From Streptomyces globosus (GTDB lineage Bacteria; Actinomycetota; Actinomycetes; Streptomycetales; Streptomycetaceae), in contig NZ_CP030864.1 in the NCBI RefSeq assembly GCF_003325375.1, forward strand, positions 248,001 through 312,000: DNA of 64,000 nucleotides. Direction: 5' to 3'. Each line of letters opens with the position of its first letter. Position 1 is the stretch's first letter. The notes beneath the pieces were generated by a model, which was not told where the DNA came from, searched no databases, and saw only the letters and a program-made list of their open reading frames with translations. Below are positions 53,613 to 62,344 of this stretch, in pieces. The translations under genes were made by a program, and so were the position numbers.

Positions 53613-54310
53613 TCTTCGTCGGAGAGGGCGCCCTGCTGCGCCGTGCCGTCTCCCACGCCGCCGCCGGAGGCCACCGCGTCGACCTGGTCTGCTCTTCGGA
53701 CCCGCTCGACGCGGCGGCCGCCGGCCCCGGCACGGCGCACCTCGCCGCGGCCGACGTCAACGCGGCGGCCGCCGACCTGGCGGCGGCCTGCACCGACGGG
53801 GTCGTCTGGTCGGTCAACAACCGGCAGGTCTTCCGCGCCCCGGTGCTGTCGCTGGGGCTCCGCATCGTCAACGTCCACAACGGGCTGCTGCCGCAGCACC
53901 GGGGACTGCCGTCCGCCGCCGTGGTGTTCGCGCTGCTCCACGGGGACACCGAGTACGGGGCCACCGTGCACGAGGTCGACGCCGGGATCGACACCGGCCC
54001 CGTGCTCGCCGAGCAGCGCTTCCCCATCGGGCCCGCGGACCGCTTCCACGAGGTGATGCTGCGCGGCGTTCGCGCCTGCCAGGCGCTGTTCGAGCAGACG
54101 CTGCCCGCCGTGGCCGCGGGCGAACGGCCCCCGGCCGCCCGGCCGAACCCGCCGGCCGCCGCAGGGCCGGGCGCGTACTACGGGCGGCGGGCCCTCGCCC
54201 GCCTCGGGGAGCACCGCGGCTCCCCCTCCTTCGCACGCGCCACCGACCTCGGCCCCTTCGCGGTCCACGCCCCCGAGGTCGCCGAGGCCCTGCACCGCGT
54301 AGGACCCTGA
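53609..54310 (+). CDS. lstF: LstF: formyltransferase for the amino acid nitrogen
   Basis: 233 residues from ATG 53609 in ATGA overlap with lstE. It is a formyl-THF-dependent transferase of the Fmt/PurN fold: NVHNGLLPQHRG supplies Asn88 and His90, and HEVDAGIDTGPVLAEQ supplies Asp128, the standard Asn-His-Asp set. LstF formylates the amino group of the aminoacyl ester, giving the N-formyl cap of lipstatin, valilactone and panclicins. The C-terminal 50 residues are Pro-rich and not part of the catalytic core. Last gene of the operon. Confidence 0.9.
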   Translation: MIFVGEGALLRRAVSHAAAGGHRVDLVCSSDPLDAAAAGPGTAHLAAADVNAAAADLAAACTDGVVWSVNNRQVFRAPVLSLGLRIVNVHNGLLPQHRGLPSAAVVFALLHGDTEYGATVHEVDAGIDTGPVLAEQRFPIGPADRFHEVMLRGVRACQALFEQTLPAVAAGERPPAARPNPPAAAGPGAYYGRRALARLGEHRGSPSFARATDLGPFAVHAPEVAEALHRVGP

Positions 54311-54347
54311 GCCGGGGCGGCCGCCCGGCCTCCCGTATGCGTACGGG
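54311..54347 (+). terminator. Probable terminator after the lst operon
   Basis: Starting at the lstF stop codon there are two short hairpins: GCCGGG/CCCGGC (54311-54329) and CCCGTA-TGCG-TACGGG (54332-54347). The second is AT-richer and followed by AACTTCC. Confidence 0.4.
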
Positions 54348-54476
54348 AACTTCCTCCGCAGCAAACGGGGTTGGGCCGCCCCGCGACCCGATGCCATGAT
54401 CGTTCCGCGGCGCGCGACCCGGCTGCCGGCCGACGGCCCGGGGCGTACCGCAGCGGACCCACAGGAGGGACCCGGC

Positions 54477-55073
54477 GTGCGCCGACTCGTCTACTACATC
54501 GCCACCACGCTCGACGGCTTCATCGCCGGCCCGGACGGCGCCGACCCGACCGGTCCGAACGGCTTCTGGCCGATCGCGGAGGACTACATCGAGCACCTCG
54601 TCGCCGAGTACCCGGAGACTCTGCCCGTCCATGCCCGGCAGGCGCTGTCCGTCACGGCCGAGGGCACCCGGTTCGACACCGTCCTCGAAGGGCGCCGCAC
54701 GTACGAGATCGGCCTTGCGGCCGGCATCGCCGACGCCTACCCGCACCTGCGGCACCTCGTGTTCTCCCGCACCCTCACGGAGCTTCCCGACCCGGCCGTC
54801 GAGCTGGTCTCCGGCGACCCGGTGGCGACCGTGCGCGAGCTCAAGCAGCAGGACGGCAAGGACATCTGGCTGATCGGCGGCGCCGAGCTGGCCGGATCCC
54901 TGTACGCGGAGATCGACATGCTGGTCCTCAAGGTCGCCCCGCTCACCCTGGGCGACGGGATCCCGCTGTTCTCCCGCAAGGCGGTCTTCGACCCCCGCAC
55001 GTGGACGCTCGCCGACCACACGGTCCTCAAGAGCGGAGCGGTGTTCCTCACCTACACCCGCACCACTGCCTGA
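54477..55073 (+). CDS. RibD C-terminal/dihydrofolate-reductase-like protein
   Basis: 198 residues from GTG 54477, 8 nt after AGGAGG; a longer ATG reading lacks conserved sequence. The fold starts RRLVYYIATTLDGFIAGPDGADPTG, with FDTVLEGRRTYEIG and DIWLIGGAELAGSLYAEIDMLVLKVAPLTLGDGIPLF typical of the NADPH-dependent RibD-C/DHFR-like family common in actinobacteria. Function of these stand-alone members is usually unknown (riboflavin-like reductase or drug tolerance). It is separated from lstF by 166 bp and is probably not part of the pathway. Confidence 0.82.
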   Translation: MRRLVYYIATTLDGFIAGPDGADPTGPNGFWPIAEDYIEHLVAEYPETLPVHARQALSVTAEGTRFDTVLEGRRTYEIGLAAGIADAYPHLRHLVFSRTLTELPDPAVELVSGDPVATVRELKQQDGKDIWLIGGAELAGSLYAEIDMLVLKVAPLTLGDGIPLFSRKAVFDPRTWTLADHTVLKSGAVFLTYTRTTA

Positions 55074-55088
55074 CCCCAGGGCGGCCCG

Positions 55089-55111
55089 GGCCCGCCCGGT
55101 GCGGGCGGGCC
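55089..55111. terminator. Bidirectional terminator between convergent genes
   Basis: GGCCCGCCC (55089-55097), 5-nt loop, GGGCGGGCC (55103-55111): a perfect 9-bp all-GC stem in the 37-bp gap between two convergent genes, touching the stop codon of the acetyltransferase gene. Confidence 0.65.
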
Positions 55112-55794
55112 TACCGGCCGGAGGGAGCCGCCGGCCCCCGGGCGATCACGACGCCGGCTTCCCGGCGCCAGCCCAGCGAGGAGTAGAGGCGCCGCCCCTC
55201 CTCGCTGGCGATGAGGAGACCGGTACGGGCGCCCTGGGCCACGGCGGCCTCCGCCAGAGCGCCCATCACGGCGCGTCCCAGGCCGCGTCGCCGGTGCGCC
55301 GGGTCCGTCTCGATGCGGTCGGCGACCGCGTCGGCGCCGACCACGGCGACGGTGCCGCGCGCCGCCACCTCTCCGGAGGGGTGGCGGAGGGAGACGGCCG
55401 TGACCGGTCCGTCGGTGCGGACCTCGCGCTCGTACGGTGCGGCGGGCGCGTGCTGCGGGTGTCCGCCCAGATCGGCCGACATGAGCCACTCGGACCGGTG
55501 GAGCAGCTCCAGCCCGGCGGCGTTGACGACGGCTTCGACGGCGTCCGGGCGCTGCGTGGGCACCGTGAGCCAGGTGGTCTGCCTCGCGGCGGCCACGGCT
55601 GCCGCCAGCCGTGTCAACGATGCGGGGTCCTCGTCCGCGCGGAGCGCGAACACCTCGACCTCGCGGCCGGGTTGGTCGCACCTTGACCGCAGGCCGTCCC
55701 CGGCTGACCCGACCGACTCGGCCTCGGGCAGGGAGCGGGCCGCGGTCCAGCCGTTCAGCCAGCGCCGTATCAGCTCTGATTCGATCTTCGCCAT
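55111..55794 (-). CDS. GNAT-family N-acetyltransferase
   Basis: 227 residues from ATG 55794. The C-terminal half is a GNAT domain: GTVAVVGADAVADRIETDPAHRRRGLGRAVMGALAEAA carries the acetyl-CoA pyrophosphate loop (RRRGLG), and GLLIASEEGRRLYSSLGWRREAGVV is the terminal strand and helix. The N-terminal half is less conserved. Substrate unknown. It is flanked by a terminator and has no operon partner, so it is a housekeeping or resistance-type neighbour. Confidence 0.8.
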   Translation of the reverse strand: MAKIESELIRRWLNGWTAARSLPEAESVGSAGDGLRSRCDQPGREVEVFALRADEDPASLTRLAAAVAAARQTTWLTVPTQRPDAVEAVVNAAGLELLHRSEWLMSADLGGHPQHAPAAPYEREVRTDGPVTAVSLRHPSGEVAARGTVAVVGADAVADRIETDPAHRRRGLGRAVMGALAEAAVAQGARTGLLIASEEGRRLYSSLGWRREAGVVIARGPAAPSGR

Positions 55795-56129
55795 CCGGCG
55801 ATTAGAGCATGACCGCAACGGGTCGTGGGGCGAGCGGCCGTCCCCCGCCGCCGTCCGCTGACGGGTCCGGTTTGCCGCCGCGCAGGCCGCCCGCTCGGCT
55901 TCACCGACACCGACGGCACCCAGCCCGACTTCGCCGCCCACTGGGCCGACGCCCTCGAACCGGTCCACGGCCCCCTCGGCGAGCCGCTGTAGCCGCCGCC
56001 GGCCACCGCGTCGTCCCGGGCCCCGGTGCCCGGGCGCGCATCCGGCACCGGCATCCTGGTGCCCGGCGGGCCGACCGCCGGGCGGGCGGCGGAGCGCCCG
56101 TACGCGCACGAACGACCGGAGAAACCAGG
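55795..56129 (+). other. 335-bp gap with a possible gene remnant
   Basis: At 55897-55992 a plus-strand frame reads like the conserved C-terminus of some protein (it begins GFTDTDGTQPDF and stops at TAG 55992), but no start or upstream domain can be joined to it. It may be a decayed gene end. The remainder should hold the promoters of the flanking genes; nothing else recognised. Confidence 0.3.
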
Positions 56130-56921
56130 ATGCAGGACGCAGACCGCTGGCTGAAGCGCTTCACCCCCGCAGCCGGCCGCACCCCCGGCACGGCGGCCTA
56201 CGCGCCCGTCACCGGCTTCCGCTCCCGTGTCGTCTGCCTGCCCCACGCCGGCGGCGCCGCCCCCGCCTACCAGCCGTGGGCCCGCCACCTGCCGGCCGAC
56301 ACCGAGCTGTTGGCCGTCCAGTACCCCGGCCGCCAGGAGCGGCTCGGCGAGCCCTGCCCCGACACCCTCGGCGAGCTCGCCGACGCGGTCGCCGCCGCCC
56401 TCGCCGCGCTCCCCGCCCTGCCCACCGTCGTCTTCGGCCACAGCATGGGCTCGCTCGTCGCGTACGAGACCGTCCTGCGGCTCGCCCGGCACGCCCCGCA
56501 GGCCCTGCCCGTCCGCCTCTTCGTCTCCGGCGCACCCGCCCCCGTACGCGACCGCACCAACCTGCCCGCCCTTGACGACGACTCCCTCCTCGCCTACGTC
56601 CGCGACCAGGGCGCCGCCCAGCCCGAGGTGTACGACATCCCCGAACTCCGCGAACTCCTGATGCCCTCCCTGCACGGCGACTTCGGGCAGCTCACCCGGT
56701 ACCGCCCGGCCCGCCCCCTGGCCCGCGTCCCCGTCCCGGTGACCGCGCTCGGCGGCGACTCCGACGCGGGCTGCCCGCCCGAATCCCTCGCCACCTGGGC
56801 CGAGGCCACCACCGAGGACTTCACCTCCCGCATCTTTCCCGGCGGTCACTTCTACCTCCAGGGCCGCGAGGACACCCTGGCCGGCCTGGTCACGACCGCC
56901 CTCCGCGCGGCGGCCCGCTGA
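56130..56921 (+). CDS. Type II thioesterase
   Basis: 263 residues from ATG 56130, 8 nt after GGAG. Pattern: VVCLPHAGGAAPAYQPWA, Ser105 in FGHSMGSLVAYE, VPVTALGGDSD with the acid, and FPGGHFYLQG with the His. Such enzymes clear wrongly loaded carrier proteins of PKS and NRPS systems. It is transcribed on its own, 1.8 kb past lstF, and could serve LstE, the Pfa synthase or a system outside the window. Confidence 0.85.
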   Translation: MQDADRWLKRFTPAAGRTPGTAAYAPVTGFRSRVVCLPHAGGAAPAYQPWARHLPADTELLAVQYPGRQERLGEPCPDTLGELADAVAAALAALPALPTVVFGHSMGSLVAYETVLRLARHAPQALPVRLFVSGAPAPVRDRTNLPALDDDSLLAYVRDQGAAQPEVYDIPELRELLMPSLHGDFGQLTRYRPARPLARVPVPVTALGGDSDAGCPPESLATWAEATTEDFTSRIFPGGHFYLQGREDTLAGLVTTALRAAAR

Positions 56922-57198
56922 CGGCGCCGTCCGGCCCCGGGCGCCGGTCGCGCCGCCGCAGGCCACGGCGTACGTTCCCCCGATCGCGTGCGCCCGGAGG
57001 GGGCCGGGTCCACCGCGCCCGCCGACGCCGGATCCGGCCGCTGCCTGCGCCGCGCCGCGCCGCGGAGGCCGCGGGCGGCCGAGGCCGTGACCGATCGGAG
57101 CGGCCGCCACCGGCCGAGGAGCAGGGGACGGGGGCCCGGGGAACACCACCGGTTCCCCGGCCCGACGGGCGGCAGCCCCAGGTGAGCCCCCGGCCCGG

Positions 57199-58401
57199 CT
57201 ACCCGGCTGCTGTGGCCGCCGTCGCCGCGTCGGCCGGGTGGCCGGCGGCCGCCTGCGGGCCGTCCGGGATGTGGAGGACCGCTGCCGCGCCCGCCAAGAC
57301 CGCCGCCCCGAGAGGGAAGCAGCCCTGCTGCGGCACGGTGTCGGTGCGCGCGCGGGCCGAGTCGGCCTCGGGGGCCGGAGCCAGCCCCCACGCGGCGCCC
57401 TCCGCCCGGCGCTGCAGCAGCCCCTCGTACGTGTCGGGCTCCGGCTCGCCCAGGCCGATCGCCGCGCTGCGGCCCAGGCTGCCCGCGACGAACGCGTACT
57501 CCGCCCCCAGCAGGGCCCCCACCACCGCGCCGGCACCGGACCAGGTGAGGTCCGCGTCGCCCAGCCGCATGCTGCTCGGCGGCCGCTGGAGGTGCAGGTT
57601 GTGCGCGGACACCAGCGTCGGGCCGCGCCCGGCCTCGGCGGCGCGGATGGCGAGCAGGTTCTCCGCCATCAGCCCGTCCCGCACGGCCAGCAGCCCCCGC
57701 AACCGCTCCGGCCGGTCCATTGGCCGCGCCGCCTGCCGGTGGTAGCGCAACAGGCCGCGCCCGGCGGCGAGGTGCACGCCCGCCCGGTGCCACTCCTCCC
57801 GCGACGTGGCCGCGATCCGCTCCGGGGCACGGGAGTACAGTGCGCCCCACAGGTCGTCGGCGAGCGCCAGCAGCGCCGCGGCCGCCGGCTCGGCCCCCGG
57901 CGAGGCCGCCGCGTCCAGCACCGCCTCCGGCCGGCTCCACCGCCCGTCGTCGCCGGCCAGCTCCGCGAGGTCGACGCCGAGGTCCAGGCCCAGGTGGGCG
58001 CGGGCGTGCTCCAGGTAAGGCCGGGGGCTGGGCGCGCTCATGGACTCCGTCGGCGCGTCGAAGCCGTGGAAGGCGAGCCGCTCCCGAGGGGGCCGGCTCC
58101 GGTTGTACGCGTGCATCCAGGCGACGAGCCGCCGGTTGGCCGCCGACTCACCCCAGCCGTGGCTGAACCCCTCGCGCATCACCGCGTCGAGGGTCCCCTG
58201 CCCCTTGCGGACGTAGTCGTCGACGGCGAGCGCGGCCACCCGGTCGACCTCCAGGGCGACCGACCGGAAGCCGAGCCCGACGAGCTGCTCGAACAGGTCG
58301 TTGCGGACCCACCCGAAGGCGGGTTCGAGGTGCGTCGGCTCTCCCAGGCCCAGCAGGCCGCACGACGCAGGGACGAATTTCCGGATCTCCCGACTCATCA
58401 T
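57199..58401 (-). CDS. Erythromycin-esterase-like protein
   Basis: 400 residues from ATG 58401; ATG 58449 in frame is possible, and neither has a good SD. The N-terminal GLLGLGEPTHLEPAFGWVRNDLFEQLV contains the Glu and His of the Ere family, followed by VALEVDRVAALAVDDYV and LAFHGFDAP. Ere enzymes hydrolyse macrolide lactones, but many homologues (succinoglycan or EreA-like) have other substrates. It is divergent from a TioE-type MerR gene (102-bp gap), which probably controls it. A lactone- or drug-inactivating role is inference. Confidence 0.8.
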   Translation of the reverse strand: MMSREIRKFVPASCGLLGLGEPTHLEPAFGWVRNDLFEQLVGLGFRSVALEVDRVAALAVDDYVRKGQGTLDAVMREGFSHGWGESAANRRLVAWMHAYNRSRPPRERLAFHGFDAPTESMSAPSPRPYLEHARAHLGLDLGVDLAELAGDDGRWSRPEAVLDAAASPGAEPAAAALLALADDLWGALYSRAPERIAATSREEWHRAGVHLAAGRGLLRYHRQAARPMDRPERLRGLLAVRDGLMAENLLAIRAAEAGRGPTLVSAHNLHLQRPPSSMRLGDADLTWSGAGAVVGALLGAEYAFVAGSLGRSAAIGLGEPEPDTYEGLLQRRAEGAAWGLAPAPEADSARARTDTVPQQGCFPLGAAVLAGAAAVLHIPDGPQAAAGHPADAATAATAAG

Positions 58402-58503
58402 GTCCCGCAAGCGTATCTTTGAAAGCCCCGTGGAGGCTTTGCTCCCCATCCGCCTTGGATAGAGGGCCTCTCCGTTTCCAAAGTCTCAAACAGCAGGGAA
58501 GCG

Positions 58504-59307
58504 ATGCGCCCAGCCGACCTGGCCCGCGGCCACGGCCTCTCCACCCAGGCCGTCCGCAACTACGAGCGCGACGGGTTCCTCCCGCCCGCCGAGCGCACCC
58601 CCAGCGGCTACCGCGTCTACACCACGCTGCACGCGGCCGCACTGCGCGCCTTCCTCGCGCTCGTCGCCGCGTACGGGCACCAGCCGGCCGGCCGCATCAT
58701 GAACGCCGTCCACCGCCACGCCCTCGACGACGCCCTCGACACCGTCGACCGGGGACATGCCCGGCTGCTGCGCGACCGGGAGACCCTCGCCGCCGTACGG
58801 CAGGCCGTCGGCCACCTGGCGGCAGAGCCGCCCCCCGCCCCCGACCGGCCCGCCCCCGAGCAGCCCACCTTTGCGCGGCCCGCCCGGGCCGGCGGGCCCC
58901 TGACCGTCGGCGAACTCGCCCGCCGGCTCGGCGTCACCCCGGCCACTCTGCGCAACTGGGAGGCCGCCGGCATCCTCGACCCCGCCCGCGATACCGGCAC
59001 CGGGTACCGCGTCTACCGCGAGGCCGACGGACGCGACGCCGAACTCGCCCACCTCCTGCGGCGCGGCGGCTACCCCCTGGACCGCATCGCCACCGTCGTC
59101 CGGCAGATCCGCGCGACCGCCGGCACCGGGGCCGCCACCGGCCCGGGTGCCGACGCCCTCACCAGCGCCCTCGACGACTGGCAGCGCCGACTCACCGCAC
59201 GGGGCGCGGCCATGCTCACCGCGGCCGCCCGGCTTGCCGACTACCTGGCCCTGCGCGACGGCCCCGCCCGGCCGGACCCCGCCGCCGCACAGCCGCCCGC
59301 CGGATGA
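58504..59307 (+). CDS. TioE-type MerR-family regulator with two MerR-like helix-turn-helix units
   Basis: 267 residues from ATG 58504, with AGGGAA upstream. Two winged helix-turn-helix units occur in one chain: MRPADLARGHGLSTQAVRNYERDGFLPPA (1-45) and LTVGELARRLGVTPATLRNWEAAGILDPA (about 134-170), each with a GYRVY wing. This duplication marks TioE-family regulators, named from the thiocoraline cluster. Between them is a helical segment that probably binds a drug or dimerises. Placement next to the divergent esterase gene suggests a ligand-responsive resistance switch. A TTGGAT box (58455-58460) lies in the shared gap. Confidence 0.88.
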   Translation: MRPADLARGHGLSTQAVRNYERDGFLPPAERTPSGYRVYTTLHAAALRAFLALVAAYGHQPAGRIMNAVHRHALDDALDTVDRGHARLLRDRETLAAVRQAVGHLAAEPPPAPDRPAPEQPTFARPARAGGPLTVGELARRLGVTPATLRNWEAAGILDPARDTGTGYRVYREADGRDAELAHLLRRGGYPLDRIATVVRQIRATAGTGAATGPGADALTSALDDWQRRLTARGAAMLTAAARLADYLALRDGPARPDPAAAQPPAG

Positions 59308-59328
59308 CCACGCCCCCTCGGCGCCCCG

Positions 59329-61596
59329 TCACGGGCCGTCGAACTCCGGCAGGGACGGCGCATGGCGGTACCACCGGGCCATGGCCGGATGCGTGAACGA
59401 CCACCCGTCCGGCCCGGCCCGCAGCACCTCCTGCGCGGCGGCCTCGTCGAGCAGCCGGTACACCGCGTCCGGGGGCAGCCCCCACAGGGCGAACCGGGAC
59501 GAGACGACCGCCCGGATCCAGTGCCCGGTCACGGTGCTGCCCGCCAGGAGCGGCAACAGCAGCACGAAGGCGGCCGAGGCGGCTACCAGGAGCAGCAGGC
59601 ACATCATCAGCGCCATGATCTCCCCGACGATCCACAGCGTCTCCGCGGGGCGCACCGTCCGCCCGGCGGACCACGCGGTGAAACCCAGCACCAGCGCGGC
59701 CCCCGTCAGGAACAGGACGTCCACGACCGAATCCGACACCGCCACCGCGAACAGCAGCACCAGCCCGCTCGGAACGCCCTTCAGCAACCCCTGCCAGACC
59801 CGCCCGACCGGATCGCCGCGCGGCGCCCGCGGATCCAGCCTGTGCCGCTGGTACGCGTACCAGGCGAACCCGGCAAGCACGCCCAGCAGGAACCACGCCG
59901 GCCCCTGGTCCGAGTCGGACGTGCCGTACGCAGACCCGTAGTACGAGTCGTCGGCCCGGCTCACGGAGTCGTCCAGGCTCAGCATCAACCACACCAGCCC
60001 GCACATCAGCGCCGCATACGCGCCGGCCAGCCACCGGGACGGCCGCCGCCCGCAGTAGAGCACGCGCAGGTCGCCGACCGGCCCGCCCTCCTCCTTCTCC
60101 CGGAAGGCCAGCAGCCGCAGGGCCGTGTGGCGGCGCTGCTCGCGGAACGGCCCCCGGTGCTGGCGGTACGGCAGGTACGCCCCGAACAGGTGCCGCACCA
60201 GCCGGAGTTGCAGCGACTCCTCCGTCGCGTCCTCGGCGACCAGCTCCGCGGGGTCCGCGCGCCCGTCCGTGTACAGCAGCCGGGCGGCGCCGGCCAGGGT
60301 CGGATCGGCGAGGACCGCGGCGGCCGGCAGGTCGGGCCGGGTCGCGAGCGTCTCCAGCACCGGCGCCCACTCCCGCTGCTTGGTACGGGAACGGGAGCTG
60401 CGCTGGATCCACCCGTCGAGGTCGTCGACGCCGAGGGGGCGCAGCCGGACCCCGGCGCTCCCGGCGATGACGGTGTCGGTCCGCTCCACCGTGTCGGTGA
60501 ACTCCGCCCAGCCGCTGACCAGGACGAACGGGGCCTGCTCGGGCAGCCGGTTGAACAGGTGCAGCGCGCAGGCCCGCTGGCGCAGGGTGAGACTGTCGAA
60601 GTCGTCGAGGATGGGCAGCAGGAGGTGTCTGCCGAGCAGGGTGCGGACGTCCTCGGCAGTGCAGCAGGTGAGCGCGCCCGCGATCCAGGCCAGCAGGTCG
60701 TCGACCGGGCCGGGCTGGGGGCGCCAGCCGCGCAGCGACACCAGCACGGGCACCGCCCCCGCGCCCGCCGAGGTCAGCAGCCGGGTGCCGAGGTGCCGGG
60801 CGAGCTGGGTCTTGCCGGAGCCGCGGTCGCCCAGGACGAGCAGGCGCCGCCCCCGGGCGAGGGCGTGGACGTCGGCGATGTCGTCGTAGCGCCCGTCGAG
60901 GTTGGGGGCGTCGGGGCCGGCGTCGGTGAAGTCCGGGCTGACGGTGGTGTAGCGCAGGGGGATCGGCGCCGGGTGGGCGGACACGCCCCAGGGCCGCCGG
61001 TCGGGGGCGAGGGTCCGCCAGGCGTCCCGTTCCAGGGAGCCGGGGCCCGGGCCGTCCGGGCCGGCGGCCGCCTCCCGGTCGGACGGGACGGCGGCGGGGT
61101 TCGCAGGGTCGGCGGGGTCCGCGGGCCCCGCCGACCCCGCCCGGGCGGGGATCGGAGTCGGGGTCGGCCCCGGCACGCCGGCGGCGGCGAGGGGGCCCGT
61201 ACGCGGGTCGGAGCGGAGGCCTGCGCGGGGGGCTGCGGGAGGGGCGAGGTCCCTCGGGCCGGGCGGCGGCTCGGCGGCCGGGCCCTGCTGCGGCGGGACG
61301 ACCCGGGCCCACTGGTGCTCCGCCCGGGCCCGCGCGTAACGGGCCTGCCACAGGTCGAGGTTGGCCTCCGGGTCGCACGCCTGCACCCACGCCCGTACGA
61401 GCTCCCAGCGCGGCAGGCTCCGCCCCGACGCGGCGGCGCTCAGCGCCCCCTTGCTCCAGTTGACGTCCGTGGAGAGGCGGGCCAGGGTCAGCCCGGCCGC
61501 GGCACGGAGCCCGCGCAGTTCCCGCGCGAGCTCCGCCAGGGCCGGGACGCTTGTGTCGAGCGGCTGCTCGGGCCGCCCGCGCCGTCCCGTCGCCAT
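59329..61596 (-). CDS. XRE-NACHT-type STAND NTPase with C-terminal membrane helices
   Basis: 755 residues. The N-terminus is a helix-turn-helix (LAELARELRGLRAAAGLTLARLS... WSKGALSAAASGRSLPRWELV), followed by a Pro/Ala linker to about residue 200. The NACHT ATPase has Walker A VLGDRGSGKTQLA with Lys262 and Walker B LLLPILDDFDSL. The C-terminal 250 residues contain several hydrophobic helices (for example WLAGAYAALMCGLVWLML and IVGEIMALMMCLLLLVAASAAF). The same plan is widespread in Streptomyces; some STAND NTPases of this layout are anti-phage sensors, others are developmental regulators. It converges on the MerR gene with a 21-bp gap. Role here unknown. Confidence 0.85.
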   Translation of the reverse strand: MATGRRGRPEQPLDTSVPALAELARELRGLRAAAGLTLARLSTDVNWSKGALSAAASGRSLPRWELVRAWVQACDPEANLDLWQARYARARAEHQWARVVPPQQGPAAEPPPGPRDLAPPAAPRAGLRSDPRTGPLAAAGVPGPTPTPIPARAGSAGPADPADPANPAAVPSDREAAAGPDGPGPGSLERDAWRTLAPDRRPWGVSAHPAPIPLRYTTVSPDFTDAGPDAPNLDGRYDDIADVHALARGRRLLVLGDRGSGKTQLARHLGTRLLTSAGAGAVPVLVSLRGWRPQPGPVDDLLAWIAGALTCCTAEDVRTLLGRHLLLPILDDFDSLTLRQRACALHLFNRLPEQAPFVLVSGWAEFTDTVERTDTVIAGSAGVRLRPLGVDDLDGWIQRSSRSRTKQREWAPVLETLATRPDLPAAAVLADPTLAGAARLLYTDGRADPAELVAEDATEESLQLRLVRHLFGAYLPYRQHRGPFREQRRHTALRLLAFREKEEGGPVGDLRVLYCGRRPSRWLAGAYAALMCGLVWLMLSLDDSVSRADDSYYGSAYGTSDSDQGPAWFLLGVLAGFAWYAYQRHRLDPRAPRGDPVGRVWQGLLKGVPSGLVLLFAVAVSDSVVDVLFLTGAALVLGFTAWSAGRTVRPAETLWIVGEIMALMMCLLLLVAASAAFVLLLPLLAGSTVTGHWIRAVVSSRFALWGLPPDAVYRLLDEAAAQEVLRAGPDGWSFTHPAMARWYRHAPSLPEFDGP

Positions 61597-61604
61597 GTCG
61601 GCCG

Positions 61605-61859
61605 CTACCGGCCGGCCGGCGGGACGACGGGGCCGGCACCGTCCGTGCCGCCGTCGCCGGAGATGCGGCGGGCCAGCTCCAGGCCCGTCGTGGTGACCAT
61701 CACGATCACCGCGAGGGACGTTCCCGGGTCCTGGCCGAGCACGGCCAGGACGGCGGTGACCACGGCCACCACCACGACGACGACCACCTTCACGCGTACG
61801 GGGGAGGGGCGTACGCCCAGCCCCGGAACCCAGTCAACGGAAGCCACGGACATTCCCAT
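61605..61859 (-). CDS. Small membrane protein
   Basis: 84 residues from ATG 61859, with SD GGAGGA 7 nt upstream. Two hydrophobic segments (VKVVVVVVVAVVTAVLAVLG and LAVIVMVTTTGLELA) surround a short QDPGTS loop. It sits 8 bp upstream of the XRE-NACHT gene on the same strand and is almost certainly cotranscribed, so it may be a membrane partner of that NTPase. No family recognised. Confidence 0.7.
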   Translation of the reverse strand: MGMSVASVDWVPGLGVRPSPVRVKVVVVVVVAVVTAVLAVLGQDPGTSLAVIVMVTTTGLELARRISGDGGTDGAGPVVPPAGR

Positions 61860-62344
61860 CACGGAATCCTCCGATCGAAGCAACGGTCCGGATCGAGGTG
61901 CGAAGCGCCTGCGCGGGCCCGCAGTTGGCGCTGCGGGCAGCCGCTCGGCGGCCGGAAGCCGACGGGCGCCCACCCACCATGCCCGAACGCCGCCCTCCCC
62001 GGCATTGGCCCGAAAAATGCCCCTATGGCCCGCTGTATCCACTGATGCCGGACCCGGTGAACATGCCGCCGCCCGGGCCGTCCGTCCGTGAACTATGCGC
62101 CTGGCGATACGTCCTCCGAGGTCACGGCCACCCTGGGGGCGGGGCAGCGTTCACGAAGAAGAGACCGCACTGAACAACACCCTCTGTCGCGCATACTGCC
62201 CTCGGGGGCGCATCCGTGAAGATTCGCGCCCCCTCCCGCGGGAGCCGACGGTCCGGATCCGCGCATCGGCGGGGGCCGTTGGCGCGGCCCCCGCCCCTCC
62301 GCCCCGCACACCGAAGACCCGCCGGGGCGTACGCCGGCACCCGC
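61860..62344. other. 485-bp intergenic region
   Basis: It should contain the promoter for the small membrane protein/XRE-NACHT pair near 61860-62050, where the sequence is less GC-rich. I found no convincing gene, repeat or hairpin. Short open frames here have atypical codon use. Confidence 0.6.
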
